From: Megamerina dolium
Taxonomy: Eukaryota > Arthropoda > Insecta > Diptera > Megamerinidae
Assembly: GCA_963854835.1 (NCBI GenBank)
Contig: OY978526.1
Span: 92,146,140 to 92,210,139 of the forward strand
Reading direction: 5' to 3'
DNA: 64,000 bases
Shown here: positions 49,355 to 59,321 of the stretch, piece by piece
Numbering within the stretch: the stretch's first letter is position 1
How the letters are laid out: the number at the start of each line of letters is the position of its first letter
Program-made: the position numbers and the translations under genes
Notes under the pieces: model-generated
Databases searched by the model: none
Told to the model about the DNA's origin: nothing
The model's input: only the letters and a program-made list of their open reading frames with translations

Positions 49355-50539
49355 TGGTGTAGTAAAAAGAAATCCATTATTTTTCCAATAGATGGCTTTA
49401 GTAATCTGTATATCGCGTTGTATAAGCGCGGTTATGCTAGATGGCGTTAGAAAGATAGGATTTCGTACTAAATAAACTTTTCAGGCAGTTTTGTGCTTGC
49501 TTGACTCAGTATTGTTTGAGCACGCGTCAAAGATGGACACCAGTAAAGAGAAAATACGGCATATTTTACAGTTTTTCTTCGATAATGGCGAAAACGCAAG
49601 CCAAAGGGCTGAATAGTGTTGATGGTCCTGATACAGCCTGTAACAGCCAATCGCGTCGATTCCTTTCCGGTAATTTTGATATCAAAGATGCACCACGCTA
49701 TGGAAGGCCAATTGTCGAAAATATCGATAAAATAATGGAAATCGTAAGAACTGTTTCTATTGCCCAGGAGCTAAATATTGCACAAAAAACCGTTTGGAAC
49801 CATTTAAATAAGGCTGGATACAAAAAGCAGCTCGATGTATGGGTGCCACACGAATTAAAGCAAAAAACCTCATGGATCGAATTTCCATCTGCGAATCGCT
49901 GCTGAATCGCAACAAAATCGATCCATTTCTGAAGCGGATAAAAAGTGGGTCACTTACGACAACGTCAAGCGAAAACGATCGTGGTTGAATTGCGTTGAGT
50001 CGGCGCAAACGGTGGCCAAGCCAGGATTGACGGTCAGGAAGGATTTGCTATGTGTTTGCTGGGATTGGTAGGGAACCATTTACTATGAGCTGCTGCCCTA
50101 CGGCCAAACTCTTAATTGGGTCCCGTACTGTCAACAATGAAGGAAGCAATCACCCAGAAGCGGTCAGTTTCGGCCAATAGGAGAGGAATTATGTTTCATC
50201 AGGACAACGCCAGGCCACACACATCGATAGTAGCTCGCCAGAAGCTCCAGGGGCTTGGTTGGGAGGTTCTTATACATCCACCTTATAGTCCGGACACCAA
50301 GTGATTACTGCCTGTTCCTGTCGAAGGCGCCTCAAGAGAAGCTTGTGAAAATCGACTGTCCCAATTTTTTGCCAATAGGGACGAGGGTTTCTATAAGAGG
50401 CATTATGTAATTACCTTCAAAATGGCAACAAGTTATCGAACAAAACGGTGCACATTTGACCTAAATCGGATCATTCTAACTATGCTAAATAAAACTTTCA
50501 ACTTAATACAAAAATAATGGATTGCTTTTTACTAAACCT
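49355..50539 (+). mobile_element. Mariner remnant, third lineage, copy 2
   Basis: Ends match those of 26601-27570: AGTAAAAAGAAATCCATTAT on the left; AATAATGGATTGCTTTTTAC on the right, in reverse orientation. TA lies at 49353-49354 and 50540-50541. The plus-strand transposase starts MDTSKEKIRHILQFFF at 49533. After an early stop it continues in the next frame with SGNFDIKDAPRYGRPIVENI, SIAQELNIAQKTVWNHLNKA and KKQLDVWVPHELK, the helix-turn-helix that copy 1 has lost. Later pieces are KWVTYDNVKRKR, GTIYYELLPYGQTLN and GIMFHQDNARPHTSIVARQK (second Asp). The last is EVLIHPPYSPDTK, where the third catalytic motif is cut off. At 1,185 bp it is closer to full length than copy 1 but multiply frameshifted. 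Confidence 0.9.
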
Positions 50540-50541
50540 TA

Positions 50542-52333
50542 TAACAAATTATATTGATAAAGTCCAGTCGTGCGCAATGTTACTTAATTCGCGTTAAGTT
50601 CCAATTTAGAGAAAAGGGTGTGTATTTTTGTGTGACACCACGTATATCATGTTGAAATTGTAAAAAAATTATACTCTTCACTAAACTTAAATATACTCAT
50701 TAAATGTAAGTACATAAATATTTCTGAATTATTCATATACCATGCACGATGAGCTAAATGAAAATCAGTGTTTCTCCTTTCTTCTATTTTTATTATATAT
50801 ATATTTTTTTTAGAAATCTGTTTTAATTCTATGAATTATTGTTTGTAAATATTTTTCTTACAATCACTTACATAATGTATATGTATAATATGGTTGACCC
50901 TCATTGTTGTCTCATCATTACTTTGCAACATGTTGGCAATTGGCTGCACTACTTTAAACCCATTTTTTTTTTGTGTTCGTTTATATTTGGTACATGAGCG
51001 CATACTTAGTTAGCTATGAGTAAATAACTCTTCCGGCTACATAAAACTATATAAACAGAGAAGCTGTAATGTGTAATACTTTGTTTTCTAAAGAATTTAT
51101 ATATGGTCGTGCGGCTCTAACAAATATGTACAGTTATTATCAACATGACCCTAAAGGGTTCTCGAAAAATTTCAGTAAAGTCATAAAGGAGTATAAGAAA
51201 AAAAATTTAATCATTTACTTGGTTACTTTTCTGGAGTAAAAGTATGCACATAAATTCATATTAGTATATTTTCAATGTGCTTGTAATATGATATATGCAT
51301 TGTATGTACCTACAGAGTTGCCAATGCAAAAAGCCAATTATTCATGCATTCATTCGGTCTAATAAAAATATAAAACTAAAACATTTTTTAAATACCCAAA
51401 GGTTATGATTTACATTTTAGTTAAACTGCATATAATAATGTTCAATATATATAGCTGCAGTATATCAACATGTACCTCTAAAGCCCATAAACTTCAACCA
51501 AGCAACCAACCAACCAACCAACCAACTGTCCAACTAACAAGTGTCTTGTTAAGGCATTGTTGAAATGCGAAAAAATCGTGATTTATTGTTACAAGCGTTT
51601 TTTTCTGCTCTTTTTACAAACTATATGCAAAAATAATGCTTTTGTACCACTCTGGTTTCACTATAATAGTTAAACTTGACTTTGGCCAGAAAAGAGATTT
51701 TAAATGAAAGAAATGGAACTTTATTGTTTTCCTCAATTATTTTTTATATTTTGATTTTCCTCTTAATCTACATACTTATAATTTGACCTCATATAATTTT
51801 TGCTTTTGTTTGAGGCGTCTAATAATTACAAAAATGCTGACACTCACGATAGTGTATGCAAAACTGTCCAGATATTCAAATGTGTCATGTCCGGCTATCA
51901 AACTCAATCATTCAATTACATTGTCACACTGTTATTCTTACTACTTGTTAATAGCAATTATAATTTTATAATTGAATTTATATTGTATTTGTTACAAAAA
52001 AAATAGTGCTGATATAACGATATGAACTACTTTTTTAAATACTCAAATTGCTTGCAAGAAGTGTTGAGAAATATTTTAACACTTGGTAAATGTGCAGCTA
52101 TGTACGATAATATGAAGAAAGTACATATATAATAAGGTTAAAGAATTTTATATGTGCTTGATTATAATGATAAATAATTACTATATCGCATTTCTAATTT
52201 ATACAAAGCAATCACTTGTGCACGCTTAATTAGAATTTATGGTAAAGTTAGTACAAATTGAAGTCTATCGTATTTTATTGTATGTAGCAGTTTAATAGAA
52301 CTTTTCAAACCAATGAGGAGTGTTGTGAGTTAC
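50542..52333. other. AT-rich DNA, no gene seen
   Basis: Contains a (CCAA)n tract at 51504-51526. No exon or transposon recognised. Confidence 0.6.
51504..51526. repeat. (CCAA)n microsatellite
   Basis: Five to six CCAA units. Confidence 0.9.
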
Positions 52334-52484
52334 CTGTTTATAGATTTTGTGGTGTCATTAGTATCAAAATTAACTGGTTGTCCATTGCGAAACCTATAGT
52401 AAAGGTCATCAGCAGCACAACCTCCTGAACTAACATTGACCTTCAACGCATCTTCATAAATATTGACAATCTTCATTGTTACTA
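52334..52484 (-). CDS. Best candidate host exon, minus strand
   Basis: On the minus strand a T-rich tract and AATTCAACAG (acceptor, first exon base 52484) are followed by 151 open bases, ending at ATAAACAG|GTAACT (donor at 52333). The frame takes one base from an upstream exon and leaves two for the next. It reads VTMKIVNIYEDALKVNVSSG, GCAADDLYYRFRNGQPVNFD and TNDTTKSIN. The composition is fully protein-like and contains no stop. An in-frame ATG at 52476 could instead be a start codon. I do not recognise the protein. The alternation of V/I with charged residues hints at a beta-rich fold, but that is a guess. No neighbouring exon of the same gene could be placed with confidence. Confidence 0.45.
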
Positions 52485-52740
52485 CTGTTGAATTCCGCAA
52501 GAAAATCAAAAAATATCAAATTATGAATATTAATTAAATAAATTAATGAATTAATTAATTATAAAAAATGCAACATTAAATATTGGGTGTGGCATGTCAA
52601 GTATGGTTGACATAGGTGGAAGACTAGGTATTTTATTGTGATTCACATTTAAATATTTTTCTCACCATTGTATGGGAGCTAAATTAGATAGTGTCATGCA
52701 AATTCTTTATAAATGACAATATTAAACTTTGTGCTAATTA

Positions 52741-53643
52741 CGAGGGCGGTCCCAGAACTACCCGACCTGACATATAGATGGTGGCAGTAGTTTGAACAAA
52801 ATTACTTTGGTGAAAAGTGGCAACCTTATAAAACATATGTTTTAAGTTTCAAGGCGCCACGTTGTTTAGTATTTTTTTTGGGCCATCGAAAGTTAACGAC
52901 CTCTGTGAACTTGTAAACGTTAAAAAAATTGGTCACCGTTATGTAATTCAATACTTTCATTTGAAAGGTATCAGTCCAACGAATAATAAAGCCGAACTAG
53001 ATTCTTCTCTGGAGGAGTCTGCTCTTTCGTTTACGACCATAAAATATTGGTTGGCCGAGTTTAAACGTGGTCGTACAAGCTACCAAGACGAACACCGTAG
53101 TGGTCGACCAATTGAGGTGGCCACGCCAGAAACGGTTAAGAAAATCCACAAATTGGTATTGCATTATTGCCGACTGAAGGTACGTCAGCTAGATGAAATT
53201 ACAGGCATTTCAAAAAGTGTTATACATCGTATATTTACCGAAAATTTGGAGATGAAAATGCTGTGTGCAAGAAGGGTGCCGCGTTTGCTCACAATAGAAC
53301 AAAAACACCAGTTCACACATCCGCTATTGCGATGGTCAAAATTAATGAATTACAGCTCGAATTGCTTCAGCACGCACCTTATTCGCCAGATTTAGCTCCT
53401 TCGGATTATTTTCTATTTCCAAATTTGAAAAATGGCTTGGTGGTAGAAGATTTGGTGGTGGAGTGTGGAGTGTGGAGTGTGCGGCAGATGGCTATTTTAA
53501 CGAGCTAGACAGTTCATACTATAAACAGGGTATCGAAGCTATAGAATATCGCTGGGAAAATATTATGCTGAGAAGTAAAGAAAAATTTTCCAAAATTTGT
53601 TCCGTTTTCTTTGTTAGGTCGGGTAGTTCTGGGACCGACCTCG
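52741..53643 (+). mobile_element. Irritans-like mariner, internally deleted copy 3
   Basis: The left end is CGAGGGCGGTCCCAGAACTA and the right end, reverse-complemented, CGAGGTCGGTCCCAGAACTA, with TA at 52739-52740 and 53644-53645. The length is 903 bp. The 5' untranslated stretch matches copies 1 and 2. The plus-strand transposase N-terminal region is open, but the middle of the catalytic domain is deleted. This is the best-preserved member in the window and the clearest template for aligning the others. Confidence 0.94.
52862..53530 (+). pseudogene. Mariner transposase remnant (irritans-like), copy 3
   Basis: The frame from 52862 holds KKIGHRYVIQYFHLKGISPT, the QDEHRSGRPIEVATPETVKK linker and SKSVIHRIFTENLEM. 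It continues into RRVPRLLTIEQKH, where it joins, near 53308, sequence from just after the second catalytic Asp. That sequence is read in the next frame as PVHTSAIAMVKINELQLELL, QHAPYSPDLAPSDYFLFPNL and KNGL. The first Asp motif (TIDETWVHHF in relatives) and the SAGKVMASVFWD segment are missing. After 53450 the reading breaks again (GVWSVRQMAILTS) before a C-terminal IEAIEYRWENI in another frame. It is inactive. Confidence 0.9.
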
Positions 53644-53645
53644 TA

Positions 53646-54625
53646 TGGTTGTCGTGCGCTAAAGACTACTGAAGTTAGGGGGGTTTGAATAAGTATAGAA
53701 CAAATTCCGAATTTTTTTATGGGACCTATTTCTCGCAAAATTATTAGCCAGTATAACATCAATCTCCATGTTAAATATTGTTGTTGTAGATGGTATATTA
53801 AGTAAGTTATAGCAAGTTAAAATATTTTTGAAATTCCGTGGTTACTCATTTCGATTGTTCAGTGTGGGTATGATAGTCGACCGAACATGTCAATTATAAT
53901 ATCATAGTCGAACCACAGTGAAACTATTACAGCTTGAACAGTTTCGTTGTACTTCCTAGACGTAGGAACAAAATCAAAAAGTCATGAAAATCTATGTAAT
54001 ATCGACAAATTTGATTATAGCGGTCACTCTTTAAGTTATTTATACTCAAATTACTACACATAACTCGTGTATCCATACGAGTATGATGTGATACCGGAAA
54101 AAAGAAGGCAAGTGTGCTCTGTTTGCATTTCGCATTTTAGTGTGCGAGCGTGTGTGTGTGTGTGTGTATGCCATAAATACAACCACCTTAAATATAATCT
54201 TAAATATGTATACGCGTATAAAAGCTGCTAGTTAGTCGGATACATATAGTACTATCCAAACACTATGCTTATTATGTTCGTGTTTTGACCAGCAGCATGT
54301 TGGCTTGTGCGGTCCATCTGTTGTGTGATTATATGTACATATGTATAGGTATATGCATACAAACAATTGCATATTGTTTTGATCATGACAACGAAATCAA
54401 ATTGAAATGGAAAAGTTCATTGTGTTTGTGAGGCGTTGCCACAAGCCATGACTCTTAATTAAAGTTTCTATTGATAAAGTTGGTGGGCATTGCATCCATG
54501 TTGATCATAAAATTATAGGTATATCATTTGCAAATTTATATACTACACCTTATATGATCATAATTGTTAAAAATGTTATTAGTTTGCGAAAAATTGTGAA
54601 GAGTTTCAGTGTGATTAAATAGTTT
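53646..54625. other. AT-rich spacer
   Basis: Contains a (TG)n tract at 54150-54167. No gene seen. Confidence 0.6.
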
Positions 54626-54868
54626 TGGCCGAGAGAGACTCTATATACTAGACGACAAACTCAAGCCAGAAAGGCACATTGTGCTATCACGGAGCTTCTC
54701 TTATATTGTTGTGCGTATTAAATTTGAACAGTATTGTATTAGCCGATTCCGAACGGTAGAAATCTTGTGATCTCATTTTTTCTGAGCTGTGTCACAGAGT
54801 TCTTGGAGAAGGTTTTTCTATGGCAAATTGTCAGACCCGGAGAAATTGTCAATTGCTTGCCGATAGGC
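54626..54868 (-). mobile_element. SINE copy D with LINE-type tail
   Basis: On the minus strand the body motifs GGCAAGCAATTGACAATTTC, TTTGCCATAGAAAAACC and AACTCTGTGACACAGCTCAG are recognisable. AGAGAAGCTCCGTGATAGCA then leads into CAATGTGCCTTTCTGGCTTG and a GAGTCTCTCTCGGCC stretch. This tail aligns with copy C and the LINE 3' end, not with copies A and B. The tRNA head is missing and replaced directly by the LINE RNase H piece at 54869. Confidence 0.72.
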
Positions 54869-55113
54869 TAAGCAAAGTGCACTTCCTCCTAGTCCTACCT
54901 TTTCCATGTGCTTTGCCCATAGAAGGTGGCCTGTTACCAAACCGGCTAGCATTCTGCAATCACCTCTACCTTGAGATAGGAGGAAATGCGACCATTTACC
55001 CGATATATTAGGTACCATCGATTTCGTCCATCTGCAGCCTCTCTCGGCCTGTCAGGTCGACTTATGGACTAGATTAGCCCAGGTGTTGACCGTGGCCTTG
55101 ATAGCTCCAGCGG
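54869..55113 (-). pseudogene. LINE RNase H/tether fragment fused to a SINE
   Basis: Strongly similar to 11326-11560 of the LINE at 11-12 kb. The plus strand shares TGCTTTGCCCATAGAA, TCTGCAATCACCTCTACC, AGGAGGAAATGCGACCATTT and GGTGTTGACCGTGGCCTTGA. On the minus strand it reads VNTWANLVHKST, then ISGKWSHFLLSQGRGDCRML and GLVTGHLLWAKHMEKVGLGG. The match stops at 54869, before the zinc knuckle, where SINE sequence begins without a gap. The upstream end near 55113 is also abrupt. Confidence 0.82.
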
Positions 55114-56604
55114 GTAGTGGATAGTATACAAAATATTTCAAAAATTCGTCTGAAGTTTTCTTAAAATTATTTTGTGCAATACTTTAATCTACGGTTCAAA
55201 TCTATCAAATATCGTGATCAGATATTGTTAAAAATTATATTAAAATTATTAAAAAATTAAAATAAAAAGTAATTCAGCTTATGAAGATGTTCATGAGTAT
55301 ATGATAAGATTTTAATATAAATTTAACTCACGTACAAATTCGAATATGTACCTAGCTCTTTTTGTAATTAGTCATAGAATATTTGCATTTGCTTATGCTG
55401 ACAAATGTTGACAATTGTGGCTATTGTCCTCACATTTAAGTTTACTGAGCACTCATTAATAAGTAAATATGAAATAAATCTGATTCATATTTTTAATAGA
55501 AATTCTGTTATTTGTGGTTATTATTTACATATACTTGTATGTATGAATGTGTTGTATCTACCAACAATATTGTTCATCCAACCTCGAACATATGTATTGT
55601 ATTCGAATTTTAAGTTGTATGAAGCATTCAAAATTAATTGTGTTTGTGTTAATCCTCTGTAGTTGTTTAATATGATATACAAATATTTATTCAATTTATA
55701 GTATTTACATATTTATACTGAATTATTTTTATTTATTTATTTATTTATTTTTTTTTGTGTGCATTTTTCATATACCTTGACATTACAGATATTTGGAGTA
55801 AATTACAATTAATAAAAATGTGTATTATTTTTAAGAAGTATTAAATTTTCGTCGGGGTAGAGATTGGCTTAAAATATATAGTAGCTTTTGTTGAGTACTT
55901 TTTAAATCAAAGTTGGGTAGTGGAAGAAATTTTCACTTAAAAATTAACAAACTTGTTGGTTGGTTGTTTGCTGGCTTCTAAAAGACATTATATAGCTTTA
56001 GTACTGTTTTTAAAGTCGGCCCAGATTTATTTCTTGCAAAAAAAAATTTTTATTTTTGGTATTCATATTTTGATAACTAATTTTGATTCAAAAACAAATG
56101 AAATTGCTTGACAAAGTTAACATCTTTAAAGAGGAACAAAAATCAATTATAATAAAAATTACATGAAAAATAAAATAACTAGAAAAACAAATTAAAAACA
56201 CATATCGTTAAATTGGAAAATAAAATAAACTTTCATGAAATTTGTGCAGAAATATTACTTAAATATAATATACAGAACCAACTCACCTTGAACGATCTAA
56301 AGTAAAAATTTAATATGCTTTTCGTTTTATTTATTTTTGTTTAATTTATAATTTTATTTCCTTGACAGTATGTATTTTCGGGTTAATTAAAGGCAATATT
56401 TTATAATTGCTAAATGCTAAATCTACTTGCTCATGGCAACTAGAAATGCATTAGATTCGACATTATTAGTTTATCGGTTAATCGAAAAATTTACCGGACA
56501 TAGGTTTGGAAAAATCTGTGATTGTGCAGTGGGATGTTAATCAACCCTGAACTTATCACCAAAATTCAATCTAGTGGTTGTTTTTCTATTTCGGATAGCT
56601 GAAG
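55114..56604. other. AT-rich spacer
   Basis: A (TTTA)n patch lies near 55730-55752. No gene or element recognised. Confidence 0.6.
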
Positions 56605-56606
56605 TA

Positions 56607-56712
56607 CGAGGGCTGTCCCAGAACTACCCGACCTGACATATAGATGGCGGCAATAGTTTGAAAAAAAATTACTTTGGCGAAAAGTGGCAACCTTGTAAAA
56701 GATATGTTTTAT
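56607..56712 (+). mobile_element. Solitary 5' end of an irritans-like mariner
   Basis: Preceded by TA (56605-56606), CGAGGGCTGTCCCAGAACTA and the following 5' leader match 52741-52846 (ACATATAGATGGCGGCAATA, TTACTTTGGCGAAAAGTGGC). They stop near 56712 in unrelated sequence. No second end was found nearby. Confidence 0.85.
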
Positions 56713-57095
56713 GTACTTACCGTATTTTTGCTGAATGCTCAGACAAGTGTCGCTTGGTGTTATACTTTTTCTAAATGTTCGAAATTATTATTAGTTTGGC
56801 TGTGATAATTTTATATTAAGTTATTGGCACTAAAATCTTATGCATGTTTGTTGAAGAACTCCTTGAATGTCTCCATCTAATGCATGTCCTGAAAAATGTG
56901 TATTTTATGCAAATTTAGTTTTGACAGTTAAAAAACGTATTATTAGTAATAGGTTTTTCCATATCCAACAAAATAATTTCAATAAAAATGAAATTTCTGG
57001 AAACTTATTATTTTGACACCAGTGAATTTTTTAACTGTATTTTGTAATGACTTCAACTCGAGCTTTGGAGTTTCATATAATATGTCGAACATATA

Positions 57096-57248
57096 CCACC
57101 TTGATCAAAAAGTTCTCGGAATAATCAACGTGTGGCGCTTCCAACGTTCAAATTTGAGAACTTTGTAACTTAAAAAAAAATAGAACTCAAATTGGAATGA
57201 TGGGAGCGCAACACGGTGATTATTCCGGGAACTTTTTGATCAATGTGG
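57096..57248. mobile_element. 153-bp MITE with mariner-like ends
   Basis: The left arm CCACCTTGATCAAAAAGTTC continues TCGGAATAATCAACGTG. The right arm, reverse-complemented, is CCACATTGATCAAAAAGTTC continuing CCGGAATAATCACCGTG. The arms are about 37 bp with three or four mismatches, flanked by TA (57094-57095 and 57249-57250). No coding capacity. The size and TA flanks fit a Tc1/mariner-derived miniature element. Its ends match none of the full mariners in this window. Confidence 0.85.
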
Positions 57249-57250
57249 TA

Positions 57251-59238
57251 TAGTACAAAAAAGTATTCGGAATTTATCAATAAAATATAATGCACCTATA
57301 TTCAATGATTTGATTTGATTGATAATTATACAACTTAAGGCTTGAATCAAATCTGCTTGGTTCTCTGACAATGATATTATACATATGTACCTGCATTTAT
57401 ATTTTTTTTGTATTAATTTTCTGTGTCGTAACTTAAACGAAGTTGCCTGTTACATTACTACTGAGTATCTAGCAATAGCCCATAATATCACTTTCTGTCG
57501 AAATTGCAGAAATCGTTACCTGCATATATTTTTATTGCTTTCTGTTGTTTCTGTTATTCACTTTCCGCATTTCTTTGTAGCAACATTGTAAAGTCCTCAT
57601 TTATTTTTTTATTGTATGTATTTTGCAAACACTTCATATGCTATACTTTCACTTATGTTCATGATGTATTTTGAGAAGAAAATATGAAAACTCTCCTATA
57701 GTACATGGTCCACTATAAATCATTTAAAATGATTTCGTGCATTTTTTTTCTTTCTTTCATTTGTTGATGTTTATTTTAGATTTGGTCGCTTTTCAGACGC
57801 ATTGGTTGTTTGGTTTGTTCGTGTTTTGTTCAAGAATACAGCATTTCAATTTACAGATCTTGTAATATGTTATTGGCTTAAAGCACTAACTGAGAATTAT
57901 GTAAAAGGCGATGCAATGAGTCACTTTAATTTGCCTGCATTTTTAAAATCCTTTCAAAGTACTTTCCTTTTGTTTTTTTTACAAATGTAAGCATAAAGCA
58001 CCCTTTCTTTTGTGGTCTCACCCGCTCCCACTAGATGTGTTTCATTGCCAAAGTTTTTGAACGTATCTTGATATATAGGTTAGAAAAAAATCATTGTTGT
58101 TACATAAATCTATCTGAAGCGAGAACATATTAAAAATAGTACAATGAAAATTTTCAATTCTCTCATGCGAGCTCATCATCGATTAACCTTGCAATAATTG
58201 ACTTGTAAACGATTCGTGTGAAATTGGCGCTTCATACAAAATCTTTACAAATAATACTGATGGAAAATTACTATTAATCTAGGATAGGTACAAAGCAAAA
58301 TATAGAAACGGCTAACTATATAGTTATTAAACATATTCGCATAAAATAAATTAGCATAGCAAAAGGAAAAGAAAGAAAAAATAAAACGTTTACATGTTAA
58401 TACTTATATTCATTTGTAGTAGTTATAGAAACTTTCCAAATACATAGATATAATATGCAAATAGTACAAAGTAAAAGAGTCTACATGCAACAATCAGTCA
58501 GTGAGTAGCTCGTTCAGTGACCTCTCATGTGGACCTTAAAATAGTTAATCACTTTAATTACTTTTCAAATACTTTTCTTTACGCCCATTTCTGTTTGAAA
58601 AGAAGTTAAACTCCTAGCACAAAAAAAAAGAAGCCAATATGATTTGTATTTTCAAACATTTATAAATTTATCAGATAGTGGATTTGCATATTTTTTTGTT
58701 GCTACTTCTGCCGTCTGAACATATTCTTACCTTTCTTATATTATTATCTGTTTATGTTTTCGATTTTCTCGCGCACACTAGGAAAACTAACATAGAAAAT
58801 TGATACTTTGTGCAAAATACATAAAGAAATGTGTTGTTAAAGCATCATCAGCATCATTGTTTAGCAACATGTTTACATACATGTCTAGATACATGTAAAG
58901 ATGTTGAAGATGAACTGTGCTCTTAGAAAAGTCGTGAGAAAAGTGATTTTAGCGCCGACAATTTAAATTAAATTAAAAACGAATTAATAGAAAAGCAAAC
59001 AACAACAACAAGCTGTCAATAATTGCAGGCAATAGCTGCTACAATTTGTAATTTTATTGTTTACATCATACCCTCAGTAGGAAATAATGTGATTAAATAA
59101 ATAATTGTGTAATACTCAATCGCAGGATAATAATATATCGATGTTTAAGCCAATCGATTTTTGTTTTTGTAAATCTGAGATAGTACGTAATAACATGTCT
59201 TTAGAATATTCTTTACTCTTGGTACTTTTCCTTCTGTT
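57251..59238. other. AT-rich DNA, no firm gene
   Basis: A 45-base minus-strand stretch at 58022-58066 could read as a micro-exon (TFKNFGNETHLVGA before a GTGAGA donor), but it is too short to support. The rest is AT-rich with no recognised repeat. Confidence 0.5.
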
Positions 59239-59321
59239 CTAGGAGTGCATTTTGTTATTGCATTCTTCGGTGACTGATTGATCTTCAGGGATGAAATCGT
59301 TGTGGATTAAACTCCTCGAAC
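59239..59321 (-). CDS. Candidate 3'-terminal exon, minus strand
   Basis: On the minus strand GATTACTTTTTCAG is a good acceptor whose first exon base is 59321. In the phase that takes one base from the preceding exon, the next 83 bases read (x)SRSLIHNDFIPEDQSVTEEC, NNKMHS and then TAG at 59239-59241. The peptide is acidic and polar, with coding-like codons. I do not recognise it. The phase is the same as that of the candidate exon at 8151-8203. Confidence 0.33.

Noticed and set aside
58022..58066. Micro-exon reading TFKNFGNETHLVGA before a GTGAGA donor
   Set aside because: Only 45 bases, with a weak acceptor; not supportable from sequence alone.
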